Shown: positions 1 to 8,223, numbered from the stretch's first letter. The stretch: 24,326 nt of DNA from DASVBE01 sp036375995 (GCA_036375995.1 DASVBE010000284.1:1-24326), one strand, 5' to 3'. Made by a program: numbers and translations. Notes: a model not told the origin generated them from the sequence alone.

Positions 1-13
1 CCCGGAGGCAGCA

Positions 14-1477
14 ATGGCCGCAGAAGCAAGTACCGGCACGACCATAGGGTTGCGCCGCAACGCGATCGGGCTGCGGGAGGTGCTGTTCCAGAGCATCACC
101 GACATGGCCCCCGGCGCGGCCATCGCGGCGTCGATCCCGGCCGGGGTCGCGTTCGCCGGCGGGTCGCTGCCGCTGTCGGTGGTGTTCGCGATGGTCGCCT
201 GCCTGTTCTGCGCCAGCAGCATCGGACTGCTGGCCCGCGAGATGCCCTCCGCCGGCTCGCTGGCCACCTACGCCGCACGCGGCCTGCACCCATCCGTCGG
301 GTTCCTGGTGGCCTGGGGATACGTGCTGGTCGGCCTGCTGATCCCGCCGCTGGTGCTGTTCCAGCTCGGCTTCACCACGGCGGCCACGCTGGCCGATGAG
401 TTCAAGGGCTACCCGGCTGACCTGTGGTGGCCGTGGACCCTGGCCGGCGCGGCGATCGTGCTGCTGGCCGGGCTGTACGGGGTCCGGGTCTCGGCCCGGC
501 TCGGCACGATCCTGGGCGTGTTCGAGATCGGGGTGTTCCTGGTCCTCGCCGTGTTCCTGGTGATCCACGCGGGCAGTAACAACACGCTGTCGGTGTTTAC
601 CACGAAATACACGCCGAGCAGTTCGGCAGGAATCTCCGGGGTCATCGCGGGCTCGGTTTACACAATTCTCGCGTTCGGCGGATTTGAGGGCGCCGCGCCG
701 CTGGCCGAGGAAACCACGAACCCGCGCCGCACCATTCAGCGGGCCGTGCTTCTGGCCACCCTGCTGATCGGCGCGCTGTACGTATTCACCACCTACGCGG
801 TCGACGTCGCGTTCGGGCCGGAGAAGTTCGCGACGTTCACCACCGGCACCGGCAGCGCCTCGTGGGAGGGCCTGGCCCGCTCGCTGTACGGCATCTTCTG
901 GCTGTTCGTGTTCCTGGCCATCGTCAACTCGACGATCGCCAACGCCAACGCCGGGGTGAACGTGTCCAGCCGGACCTCCTACGCGATGGGCCGGATCGGC
1001 GCGTTCCCGCGGTTCCTGGCCCAGGTCAGCAGCACGCACCGGGCCCCGGTCGCGGCCATCTGGCTGGCCACCGCGGTGACCGTGGCGGTGACGCTGGGCC
1101 TGGGCCTGGGCTACGACCCGGTGACCGGGTTCATCATGGTGGCCACCGCGCTGGTCATCGTGCTGGCCGCGATCTACATCCTGATGAACGCGGCCTGCAT
1201 CGGCTACTTCGCCCGATCGGGCCGGAAGTTCAACATCTTCCTGCACCTGATCATCCCGCTGCTCGGCATCATCACCTTCGTGCCGGCCTGGCTGACCGCG
1301 GCGGGCATCGATGTGTTCTACTTCGTGGTGCCGCTGGCCCCGCCGATCTCCTACATGGGCCCGGGCGTGGCCGCGTTCATGGTGGTCGGCGTGATCTGGC
1401 TGATCGTCCTGTACCGGCGGTCGCCGCAGCGGGTCCTCGACGTCGGCCTCGTCCACCTGGACACCGAAGAGGAGTAG
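14..1477 (+). CDS. APC-superfamily amino acid/amine permease
   Basis: This 487-residue polytopic membrane protein probably imports an amino acid, amine or related cation-coupled substrate across the cytoplasmic membrane. About twelve hydrophobic segments run through the whole length. Two regions are typical of the AA_permease_2 branch: an unwound first helix reading SITDMAPGAAIAAS near residue 28, and a central FGGFEGAAPLAEETTNPRR segment after the fifth or sixth helix. The length is normal for the family. The ATG is preceded by GGAGG with a 5-base gap, so the start is secure. The acidic tail ends in EEE. The gene stands alone on + and ends against a convergent winged-helix gene, with a strong hairpin between them. 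The substrate cannot be read from sequence. Bases 581-760 use more A/T at third positions than the rest, which may be chance. Family call very sure; substrate unknown. Confidence 0.9.
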   Translation: MAAEASTGTTIGLRRNAIGLREVLFQSITDMAPGAAIAASIPAGVAFAGGSLPLSVVFAMVACLFCASSIGLLAREMPSAGSLATYAARGLHPSVGFLVAWGYVLVGLLIPPLVLFQLGFTTAATLADEFKGYPADLWWPWTLAGAAIVLLAGLYGVRVSARLGTILGVFEIGVFLVLAVFLVIHAGSNNTLSVFTTKYTPSSSAGISGVIAGSVYTILAFGGFEGAAPLAEETTNPRRTIQRAVLLATLLIGALYVFTTYAVDVAFGPEKFATFTTGTGSASWEGLARSLYGIFWLFVFLAIVNSTIANANAGVNVSSRTSYAMGRIGAFPRFLAQVSSTHRAPVAAIWLATAVTVAVTLGLGLGYDPVTGFIMVATALVIVLAAIYILMNAACIGYFARSGRKFNIFLHLIIPLLGIITFVPAWLTAAGIDVFYFVVPLAPPISYMGPGVAAFMVVGVIWLIVLYRRSPQRVLDVGLVHLDTEEE

Positions 1478-1489
1478 CGCCACACCCTC

Positions 1490-1529
1490 CTGCGACCGGC
1501 CCCGGGTGTCACGCCCGGGGCCGTCGCAG
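1490..1529. terminator. Bidirectional hairpin terminator with one bulged base
   Basis: Left arm 1490-1506 (CTGCGACCGGCCCCGGG) pairs with right arm 1514-1529 (CCCGGGGCCGTCGCAG) over 16 base pairs, with one bulged C and a 7-base loop. It begins 12 bases after the permease stop. The stop codon of the convergent winged-helix gene (1509-1511) lies in the loop, so the right arm is coding. There is no T-tract, which is common for actinobacterial terminators. Confidence 0.7.
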
Positions 1530-2582
1530 GCCCAGGTAGTCCAGCACCGCGTCCGCGTCGGCGGCCAGCACGGCCTCGTCGGCCTCCCCCAGCGGGGCGA
1601 ACGGGGCCAGCCTGATCTTGCCCGCGGCCAGCGACCAGGTCGCCACCGCCCGCCCGTTCACCAGCGCGAACGGCCGGAAGATCCCGTTGCTGGTGACGAT
1701 GCCCTTCGTGGAGCCGAGCACGAACGACCGGTCCATCCAGCCGTGCAGCAGCGGGTCGAACGGCCCGTGCAGCCGCGGCGGCGGCAGGCCGGCGTCCGGC
1801 CCATCAGCGCCGGCCAGGCTCGCCAGGCCGTCGTCCCGGTCGGCCAGCAGCCCGGCGATCGCGGTCAGCCCGCGCCGCGCGTCGCCCAGGGACAGCCCGG
1901 ACCACTTCGCCAGGTCCCGGTCATCAGCCGGGCCGTGCCCGGCCAGATACCGGCGGGCCAGCTCGGCCAGCATCACCTCGCGGTCCGGCAGCCGGGGCGG
2001 CGCGACCAGCCAGTCCCTGGTCAGCACGTAAGCATGATCGGCACCCACCATCGGCCCGCGCACGATCAGCCCGCGCAGCGTGGCCGCCATCAGGATGTGC
2101 ACGTGCGCCTGGCCCTCGGTGCGCACCCCGATCCGGTCGACCCGCTCGCGCAGCTGGGCCCGGGTCATCGGCCCGCCGGCCAGGGCGGACACCACCTCGG
2201 CCACGGCCCGTTCGGCGTCGCCCGGCGGGACCTTCTCCTGCCAGAGCCGCCGTGTGCTGTTCGCGGCCAGCGGCGGGGTGGTCAGGGCGTGCAGCCACCA
2301 GTAGTCCTCGGCGCAGACCAGGTGCAGGGTGCCCCGGTTCAGGGTGGAGACCAGCACCGACCGGTCGACCGACAGCGCCTGGTCCACCGCGGCGGCGGTC
2401 AGCCCGGTGGACCGGGCCCGCACCGACAGCCGGAACCCGCGCGGGTCCTGGCCCTGCACCGCGAGCAGGTGGCCGACCACGCTGGTCACCGCGGTAGCGG
2501 GCGGCCCGGTCAGCAGCTGGGCCCGGCACCGCTCGGCGGTCAGGCCCGGCAGGCCCGTCAGGCCCGCACCGGAAGCGGTCAC
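1509..2582 (-). CDS. AlkZ-like winged-helix DNA-binding protein (HTH_42 family)
   Basis: A 357-residue protein of the winged-helix family typified by DNA glycosylases AlkZ and YcaQ, which remove alkylated bases or unhook interstrand crosslinks. Recognisable elements are the N-terminal HLLAVQGQDPRG segment (residues 39-49), a TLNRGTLHLVCAEDYWWL block near residue 80, and a C-terminal part with a GPFDPLLHGWMDRSFVLG segment. Q43-G-Q45 lies about where AlkZ carries its catalytic QxQ motif. Glycosylase activity is an inference from this, because many actinobacterial paralogues are untested. The GTG start overlaps the stop of the upstream aldo/keto reductase in a GTGA tetranucleotide, so translation is probably coupled. 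The family is common in actinomycetes, and some members give self-resistance to DNA-damaging natural products, but no biosynthetic genes are visible here. Sure of family, unsure of function. Confidence 0.82.
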   Translation of the reverse strand: MTASGAGLTGLPGLTAERCRAQLLTGPPATAVTSVVGHLLAVQGQDPRGFRLSVRARSTGLTAAAVDQALSVDRSVLVSTLNRGTLHLVCAEDYWWLHALTTPPLAANSTRRLWQEKVPPGDAERAVAEVVSALAGGPMTRAQLRERVDRIGVRTEGQAHVHILMAATLRGLIVRGPMVGADHAYVLTRDWLVAPPRLPDREVMLAELARRYLAGHGPADDRDLAKWSGLSLGDARRGLTAIAGLLADRDDGLASLAGADGPDAGLPPPRLHGPFDPLLHGWMDRSFVLGSTKGIVTSNGIFRPFALVNGRAVATWSLAAGKIRLAPFAPLGEADEAVLAADADAVLDYLGLRRPRA

Positions 2583-3616
2583 CGTCGTGAGCTCGCCTCG
2601 CTCCCCCGGTCCCGTATCCCTGAAGATTTCTTCTCACTGTCCAGCGACGCCATGCCCGCGTCGTCGTAACGCTGCCCGGCCACCTGCGACGGCTCGGCGG
2701 CCGCGGCCAGCGCGGCCTGCTCGTCCGGGGACAGCTGCAGCTCCAGCGCGCCCAGGACCTCGGCCAGGCGGCTGGCCCGGGTGGTGCCGATCAGCGGGAT
2801 GATGTCCTCGCCGCGGGACAGCACCCAGGCGAACGCGAGCTGCGGCAGCGTCACCCCGGCGGCCCGGGCGAACTGCTCGAGCCCGGCCGCCAGTTCGAGG
2901 TTGCGCTGCAGGTTCTGGCCCTGGAACCGGGGGAACCGGCGCGGCCGCGGGTCGTCAGGAGGAAGCTGCCGGGCCGCGGCGGACAGCAGGCCGCGGGACA
3001 GCACGCCGTACGCGGTGACACTGACCCCCAGCTCCCGTGCGGCGGGCAGGATCTCGGCCTCGGGACCGCGGCTGAGCAGCGAGTACTCGATCTGCAGCGC
3101 GCTGACCGGGTGCACGGCGTGCGCCCGGCGCAGGGTGTCCGCGCCGACCTCGGACAGGCCCAGGCAGCGGACGTAGCCGGCCTGGATCAGCTCGGCGATC
3201 GCGCCGACGGTCTCCTCGATGGGCACGTCCGGGTCCAGCCGGGCCGGCTGGTACAGGTCGACGTAGCTGGTGCCCAGCCGGGTGAGTGTGTAGGCCAGCG
3301 CGGTCTTGACCGCGGCCGGCCGGGCGTCGTACCCGACGAAGGCGCCGGCCGGGTCCCGCTGCGCGCCGAACTTGACCGCGATGAAGACCCGCTCCCGGTC
3401 GCCGCCCGTCAGGGCGTCGCGGAGCAGCAGCTCACCCAGGCCCATGCCGTAGAAGTCGGCGGTGTCCAGCAGGGTGATCCCGGCGTCCAGCGCCGACCTG
3501 ATGGTCAGGAGGCTGCGGATCTCGTCGGCCGGGCCGTACACGCCGGACATGGCCATCAGCCCGAGGCCGGCCCGGGAAACCAGCGGCCCGCCGCGGCCGA
3601 GGGGAACCTGCTGCAT
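2579..3616 (-). CDS. Aldo/keto reductase
   Basis: A 345-residue NADPH-dependent aldo/keto reductase of the TIM-barrel type, expected in the cytoplasm. The N-terminal LGRGGPLVSRAGLGLMAMSG strand, D51 and Y56 in LLDTADFYG, and K82 in VKFG give three members of the catalytic tetrad. The usual fourth residue, His in the DLYQxHR-like strand, is absent: the sequence reads DLYQPARLDPD with Ala at residue 125. The cofactor end, with SRGEDIIPLIGTTR, is intact. The ATG at 3616 was chosen because GGAGGA lies 4 bases upstream and the family N-terminus begins there; an in-frame extension to 3670 adds only low-complexity residues. The gene overlaps the winged-helix gene by 4 bases and follows the amidohydrolase after a 69-base gap. 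Substrate unknown. Confidence 0.88.
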   Translation of the reverse strand: MQQVPLGRGGPLVSRAGLGLMAMSGVYGPADEIRSLLTIRSALDAGITLLDTADFYGMGLGELLLRDALTGGDRERVFIAVKFGAQRDPAGAFVGYDARPAAVKTALAYTLTRLGTSYVDLYQPARLDPDVPIEETVGAIAELIQAGYVRCLGLSEVGADTLRRAHAVHPVSALQIEYSLLSRGPEAEILPAARELGVSVTAYGVLSRGLLSAAARQLPPDDPRPRRFPRFQGQNLQRNLELAAGLEQFARAAGVTLPQLAFAWVLSRGEDIIPLIGTTRASRLAEVLGALELQLSPDEQAALAAAAEPSQVAGQRYDDAGMASLDSEKKSSGIRDRGSEASSRR

Positions 3617-3685
3617 TCGCTCCTCCAATCCAGTTGGCTTCCTGGGCTGGGGGCGCCGCGCGCCGCGCACCGCGCGCCGGGTCCG

Positions 3686-5413
3686 TCAATCGCGCTGGTA
3701 GACCGCGTCCCCTTGCACGTATGTTGCCAGCACCCGGGTCGAGCCGAGATCACCGGGCGGGTGCGCGAACGGGTCGCGCTCCAGCACGACCAGGTCCGCC
3801 AGCATGCCGGGCTCGATGGCGCCGGTGCCGCCGTCGCCGTCGAGGTGGTTCACGTACGCCGAGCCGGCCGTGTAAGCGGCCAGCGCCTCGGCCAGCTCCA
3901 GGCCCTGGTCGGGCAGGAACGGCTCGGCCTCCGCGCCCACGGCGCCAGGCAGCGCACGGTTCACCGCGACGTGCACGGCGCGCATCGGGTTCGCGCTGCT
4001 CACCGCCCAGTCGCTGCCCGCGGCCAGGCGGGCCCCGGACCGGAGCAGGTCACCGAACAGGTACTGCCGCTGCGCCCGCTCCTGGCCCAGGAACGGGATC
4101 GTCAGCTCGTCCATCTGCGGCTCGTGCGCCGCCCACAGCGCCTGGATGTTCGCGGTCACGCCAAGCTGGGCGAACCGCGGCACGTCCGCCGGGTGCATGA
4201 CCTGCAGGTGGGCGATGTGGTGCCGGCCGCCGCTGGGCCCGTTCGCGGTGCGGGCGGCCTGCACGGCGTCCAGCGCCTCGCGCACCGCCCGGTCGCCGAT
4301 GGCGTGCAGGTGCACCTGGAAACCGGCCGCGTCCAGCCGGGTGACCTGCTCGCGCAGCACATCCGGCGGCAGGTAGGACAGCCCGCGCTCGCCGCCCTGG
4401 CAGCCGCACGAGTCCAGGTACGGGTCGATCATCCCGGCGGTGAAGTTCTCCGCCACCCCGTCCTGCATGATCTTCACGGTGCCGGCCGTGAACCGGCCCG
4501 GGCCGGCCTGCTGGACCTGCTCCCGGCGGGCCAGCAGATCACCGAACTGGTCGCCGCCGCGGTGCCGGTCCCACCACAGCGCGCCGCGGACCCGGGCGGT
4601 GAGCTTCCCGGCCTGCGCCGCGGCCAGGTAGGCCGGCAGCGGGTCGGGGTTGCCGAGGTAGTCCCCCACGATCGCGTCCTGCCACGCGGTGATCCCGCGC
4701 GCGTGCAGGTGCTGCTGGGCCAGCAGCAGTCCCTGCACCTTGTCCTCCAGGCTGGCCGCCGGGACGTGCCGGCCGACCAGCGTGGCGGCGCCCTCGTGCA
4801 GCGTGCCCTGCGGGCCGCCATCCGCTTCCCGCTCGATCCGGCCGTCCGGCGGGTCGGGCATGCCCGGGCCGATCCCGGCCAGCTCCAGCGCCCGGGTGTT
4901 CGCCCAGGCCCCGTGCACGTCCCTGTTCACCAGGAACGCGGGCCGCCCGCCGGTGTGCTGGTCGAGCAGCTGCCGGCTGGGCGTGCCGCCGGCGAACCAC
5001 TCCATCCGCCAGCCGCTGCCCGCGATCCACTCCGCGTCCGGGTGCCCGGCGATGTACCGGGCGATCCGGGCCAGCGCCTCGTCCAGGGACTGGGCGCCGA
5101 TCAGGTTGCAGCGCACCATCGTCAGCCCGGCGAACGCCGGGTGCACGTGCGCGTCCTGGAAGCCTGGCAGCAGCGCCCGGCCGCTCAGGTCGACGACCTC
5201 GCAGCCGGGCCCGGCCGCCTCCCTGACGTCACGGTCGCCGTGGGCACCGACGGCCACGACCCGCCCCCCGCGGACCGCGACCGCGGCGCCGCCGCTCTTG
5301 CTGGCTTCCGCGCCGCCGGCCGGAACGAGCCGCCGGCCGGTGGCGTCCGGGGTGTACACCGCACCCCCGGTGAAGAGCAGGCTGGCGGCCCGGTCGGCGG
5401 GACCAGCCGCCAT
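3686..5413 (-). CDS. YtcJ-like metal-dependent amidohydrolase
   Basis: A 575-residue member of the amidohydrolase superfamily, YtcJ/Amidohydro_3 branch, which hydrolyses C-N bonds in amides, cyclic amides or related compounds in the cytoplasm. The metal-binding GFQDAHVHP motif puts H89 and H91 at the start of the barrel. A TVKIMQDGVAENF segment, a HLHAIGDRAV segment, the HHIAHLQVMHP region and the late GSDWAVSS aspartate follow in normal order. The C-terminal beta part ends with ADLVVLERDPF, typical of these enzymes. The ATG at 5413 is preferred; an in-frame GTG at 5431 would overlap the upstream DUF4193 gene. The ATG lies 5 bases after that gene's stop, and neither start has a good ribosome site, so re-initiation is likely. 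The substrate of this subgroup cannot be predicted. Confidence 0.88.
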   Translation of the reverse strand: MAAGPADRAASLLFTGGAVYTPDATGRRLVPAGGAEASKSGGAAVAVRGGRVVAVGAHGDRDVREAAGPGCEVVDLSGRALLPGFQDAHVHPAFAGLTMVRCNLIGAQSLDEALARIARYIAGHPDAEWIAGSGWRMEWFAGGTPSRQLLDQHTGGRPAFLVNRDVHGAWANTRALELAGIGPGMPDPPDGRIEREADGGPQGTLHEGAATLVGRHVPAASLEDKVQGLLLAQQHLHARGITAWQDAIVGDYLGNPDPLPAYLAAAQAGKLTARVRGALWWDRHRGGDQFGDLLARREQVQQAGPGRFTAGTVKIMQDGVAENFTAGMIDPYLDSCGCQGGERGLSYLPPDVLREQVTRLDAAGFQVHLHAIGDRAVREALDAVQAARTANGPSGGRHHIAHLQVMHPADVPRFAQLGVTANIQALWAAHEPQMDELTIPFLGQERAQRQYLFGDLLRSGARLAAGSDWAVSSANPMRAVHVAVNRALPGAVGAEAEPFLPDQGLELAEALAAYTAGSAYVNHLDGDGGTGAIEPGMLADLVVLERDPFAHPPGDLGSTRVLATYVQGDAVYQRD

Positions 5414-5418
5414 GCCGG

Positions 5419-5718
5419 TCAGGCCGCGCACTCGCGGCAGACCAGCTGGCTGCCCTTGGTCTCGGCGAGCTGGCTGCGGTGATGCACCAGGAAACAGCTC
5501 GAGCAGGTGAACTCGTCGGCCTGCCGCGGGATCACCCGGAACGAAAGTTCCTCGTTCGACAGGTCCGCACCCGGAAGCTCCAGCGACTCGGCCACGTCGT
5601 CTGGGTCAACGTCGATCGTCGACGATGACTTGTCCATCCGCCGGGCCTGGAGCTCCTGCAGGCTGTCCTCAGAGAGCTCGTCGTCGGTCTTCCGCGGGCT
5701 GTCGTAGTCAGTAGCCAT
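5419..5718 (-). CDS. DUF4193 zinc-ribbon protein
   Basis: A 99-residue actinobacterial conserved protein of unknown function. It starts MATDYDSPRKTDDE, as its relatives do, has an acidic middle with ELQARR and DVDPDD, and ends with a CSSC...CREC pair of cysteine pairs that should bind zinc. The ATG at 5718 matches the family N-terminus. A second ATG, three codons upstream at 5727, sits almost on the GGAGGGG ribosome site and is less likely. Mycobacterium tuberculosis Rv2699c is a member and lies near suhB; here an inositol-monophosphatase gene is also within 3 kb. It is the first gene of the minus-strand run leading to the amidohydrolase, only 5 bases apart. The family is widely conserved, but its role is not known. 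Confidence 0.93.
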   Translation of the reverse strand: MATDYDSPRKTDDELSEDSLQELQARRMDKSSSTIDVDPDDVAESLELPGADLSNEELSFRVIPRQADEFTCSSCFLVHHRSQLAETKGSQLVCRECAA

Positions 5719-6036
5719 CTGGGCCATACCCCTCCATGTCATGCGCTTCGTCGCGCGGGTGTAACGCTCGGGAAGCCGCAGTTGTGCCCGATTCCGGCCG
5801 CGAATTCTGTCACGGCCGGCCGCAGCTGGCAGCAACTTGGCCGCACCGGGCCGGTGTGTCGCCGGTTTGCCCCCGATTTCCCGCCGGTTTGGGGCCGGCG
5901 GGAGCGTTTCAGCGCCCTGGCTGCGCGGCAAATTCCCGGCGCGGCAACTTTCCTGATCCTCGCCGATCACCGTCACCGGTTGCGTATGGTACGAACCGCA
6001 CAACATGCATGCCGTTCGGACTCGCGGAGACGATGG
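5719..6036. promoter_or_regulatory. Divergent intergenic region between DUF4193 and pseudokinase genes
   Basis: A 318-base spacer must contain promoters for both flanking genes. It holds two direct copies of CGCCGGTTTG (5860-5869 and 5882-5891), 22 bases apart. The second copy lies in a 9-base-pair inverted repeat (5879-5887 with 5895-5903, 7-base spacer). A TATGGT hexamer at 5985-5990 is a possible -10 element for the + gene, although no good -35 was found. GGAGA at 6026-6030 is the ribosome site of the + gene. No protein-coding content was credible. Confidence 0.45.
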
Positions 6037-7371
6037 ATGCCCCAGGTCGCGCCATTGCGCCCCGACGATCCCAAGCGGGTGGGCCGCTACCGGGTCAGCG
6101 GCCGGCTGTCCGGGACCGCGGGCAGCAGCCTGGAGTTTCTCGGCCGGGCCGCGGACGGCGACCGGGTCATGATCTCGCTGCTGGCCGCGGAGCGCACTCC
6201 GGACGCCGCCGCGCGGGACCGGTTCACCGCTGAGGCCCGGGCCGCCCGCCGGGTCGCCCCGTTCTGCGCGGCCCGCATCCTGGACGCCGGCCTGGACGGC
6301 AGCCAGGCCTTCCTGGTCAGCGAGTACATCGCCGGCCCGCTGCTGACCGAGTTCGTCACCGCGGACGGGCCGCGGTCCGGGCCCGAGCTGGAGGCGCTGG
6401 CCACCGGGCTGGCCACCGGCCTGGCCGCGATCCACCAGGCGGGCCTGGTGCACGGCTCGTTCGGCCCGGAGCACGTCGCGATGGGCCCGGACGGGCCGCG
6501 GGTGGTGGGCTTCAGCATCACCCCGCCGTATGGCATGGCCACCCCGTCCGCGGACATGCTGGCCTGGGCGCAGACCGTGCTGTACGCGGCGACCGGCAAA
6601 CCCGTGCCGGACCAGGGCGACCTGGCCGTGCTGCCCGAGCCGCTGCGCGGCGCGGTGGCCAGCTGCGCGTCGGCCGACCCGTCGGTTCGGCCCGCCGCCC
6701 GGCAGGTCGTGCTGTGGCTGCTCGGCGAGGACGACCCGGCCGCCGGCGTGCTGGCGGAGGGGTCCCGGCGGGCCGCCGGGGCGGGCGTCCGCACCGCCGC
6801 CGAGCCGGCCGAGGGCACCCGGCCGCCGGCCGCCGCGGCCCGGCCGCAGCGCGCCAAGGTCATCGGCTGGGCCGCCGCCGCGGTGATCTGCGTGCTGGCC
6901 ATCGTGCTGGCCGTGCACGTGCTCCAGTCGGCGGGGTCGGGCAAAGGCTCGAAGGTCAAGCCCGCGTCGGCGAACCAGCGGGCCGGGGCGGGCAGCGGGA
7001 CCGGATCGAGGTCCTCGCCGTCCCCGAAGCCGTCAACCGCTATCCCGCAGCCGCCGGTGACCCTGCCCACCGCTGTGGGCGGCAACTGGGCGGGCTCGGT
7101 CTCCCAGGGCAGCGGCAATATCACCACCAACGTCAGCCTTACGCCGGGCACCCCGAACGGGAAGATCACCTACTCGGGGTCGTCGTTCACCTGCTCGGGC
7201 ACGCTGAAGCTGCGGTCGGTGGCCGGCCCGGTGCTGGTGCTGCGGCAGGAGATCGACGCGGGGCCGTGCCTGAGCGGGCTGGTCACGCTGACCCAGACCG
7301 GCGCCGTGCTGAAGTTCAGATTCCGCGGCGCGTCGAGCACGGCCACGACCGGGGTCCTGAACCGGGCCTGA
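6037..7371 (+). CDS. Membrane-anchored Ser/Thr pseudokinase with extracellular domain
   Basis: A 444-residue protein with a degenerate Hanks-type kinase domain (about 15-230), a Pro/Ala-rich linker, one transmembrane helix (about 275-297) and an extracellular part of about 145 residues. The kinase fold is recognisable from GRYRVSGRL, the FLVSEYIAGP hinge, AIHQAGLVHG and the C-lobe. Catalysis should be lost: VAIK lysine is S47 (VMIS), HRDLKPxN reads HGSFGPEH, and DFG reads GFS (158-160). The extracellular domain begins NWAGSVSQGSG near 350 and has two cysteines (386 and 411) that could form a disulphide. The ATG at 6037 has GGAGA 6 bases upstream; an in-frame extension to 5782 has no kinase-like sequence. 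It probably acts as a scaffold or sensor. Ligand and partners are unknown, and no active kinase gene is nearby. Confidence 0.85.
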   Translation: MPQVAPLRPDDPKRVGRYRVSGRLSGTAGSSLEFLGRAADGDRVMISLLAAERTPDAAARDRFTAEARAARRVAPFCAARILDAGLDGSQAFLVSEYIAGPLLTEFVTADGPRSGPELEALATGLATGLAAIHQAGLVHGSFGPEHVAMGPDGPRVVGFSITPPYGMATPSADMLAWAQTVLYAATGKPVPDQGDLAVLPEPLRGAVASCASADPSVRPAARQVVLWLLGEDDPAAGVLAEGSRRAAGAGVRTAAEPAEGTRPPAAAARPQRAKVIGWAAAAVICVLAIVLAVHVLQSAGSGKGSKVKPASANQRAGAGSGTGSRSSPSPKPSTAIPQPPVTLPTAVGGNWAGSVSQGSGNITTNVSLTPGTPNGKITYSGSSFTCSGTLKLRSVAGPVLVLRQEIDAGPCLSGLVTLTQTGAVLKFRFRGASSTATTGVLNRA

Positions 7372-7398
7372 ATGCCGATTTAGGGATACGGTTCCCGG

Positions 7399-8223
7399 TC
7401 AGCGGGCGTCGCGTTCCGGGCGGAGGCTGACCAGCAGATCGTGCAGTTCGCCGAACACGCCGGGCCCGGCGGCCAGGGTCATCGCGGGCCCGGCGGGCTT
7501 CCCGTCCAGACCCGAGACCTGGGCCCCGGCCTCGGCCGCGATCAGGCCGCCCGCCGCGAAGTCCCAGGGGTTGAGGCCCCGTTCGAAGTAGGCGTCCAGG
7601 CGGCCGGCCGCCACCGAGCACAGGTCAGCGGCGGCGCTGCCGGCCCGGCGGATGTCCCTGACCTTCGGCAGCAGGGCGGCCACCACCTCGCCCTGGACCT
7701 GCCGCCGGCCGGCCGCGTAGCCGAACCCGGTGCCGACCAGCGCCTGGCCGAGCGGCACCCCGGCGGTGCACTTCAGCGGCGCTGGCGGCCCGCCGCCGGC
7801 CCGCCACAGCCAGGCGCCCGCGCCGAGCATGGCGCAGAACTGCTCGCCTCGCTCGGGCACGTTCACCACCCCGGCCACGACCGTGCCCTGCACCTCGACG
7901 CCGATGCTGACCGACCAGTCGGGCAGGCCGTACAGGTAGTTCACGGTGCCGTCGAGCGGGTCGACGATCCACCGGACCCGGCCGCTCCCGGACTCCCCGC
8001 CCTCCTCGCCGAGGATCGCGTCGCCCGGGCGAAGGGCGCCGATCCGCGTCCGGATCAGCGTCTCGGCGGCCTGGTCGAGTGCGGTGACCACGTCGGTCGG
8101 GCTGGACTTGGTCTCCAGCACGGCGGGCCGGCCCGCGGGGCGCCGGGCGGCCAGCAGCTGGCCGGCCTCGGCGGCGACCGACCGGGCGAGCTCGAGCAGC
8201 TCGCCGGCCCGGGGCAGGGTCAT
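7399..8223 (-). CDS. Inositol monophosphatase family phosphatase
   Basis: A 274-residue Mg-dependent phosphatase of the IMPase/SuhB/CysQ family, cytoplasmic. The metal site is visible: E73 in GEEGGE, then D88, D91, G92 and T93 in WIVDPLDGTVNY, and a late aspartate in NPWDFAAGG. Length is typical. In actinobacteria these enzymes release inositol for phosphatidylinositol and mycothiol, or act on histidinol phosphate or other sugar phosphates; the sequence does not decide which. Its ATG overlaps the ferrochelatase stop in an ATGA tetranucleotide, so the two are co-translated. The 3' end meets the convergent pseudokinase gene across 27 bases with no evident terminator. Family call is very sure; exact substrate unknown. 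Confidence 0.9.
   Translation of the reverse strand: MTLPRAGELLELARSVAAEAGQLLAARRPAGRPAVLETKSSPTDVVTALDQAAETLIRTRIGALRPGDAILGEEGGESGSGRVRWIVDPLDGTVNYLYGLPDWSVSIGVEVQGTVVAGVVNVPERGEQFCAMLGAGAWLWRAGGGPPAPLKCTAGVPLGQALVGTGFGYAAGRRQVQGEVVAALLPKVRDIRRAGSAAADLCSVAAGRLDAYFERGLNPWDFAAGGLIAAEAGAQVSGLDGKPAGPAMTLAAGPGVFGELHDLLVSLRPERDAR

Noticed and set aside
3110..5482. A 790-codon open frame on +
   Set aside because: It is antisense to the amidohydrolase and reductase genes, which have intact family motifs; the translation is Arg/Val/Gly/Gln-rich without domains.
5719..6918. N-terminal extension of DUF4193 to a 499-residue protein
   Set aside because: Only the last 99 residues match the family. The rest runs antisense through the pseudokinase gene.
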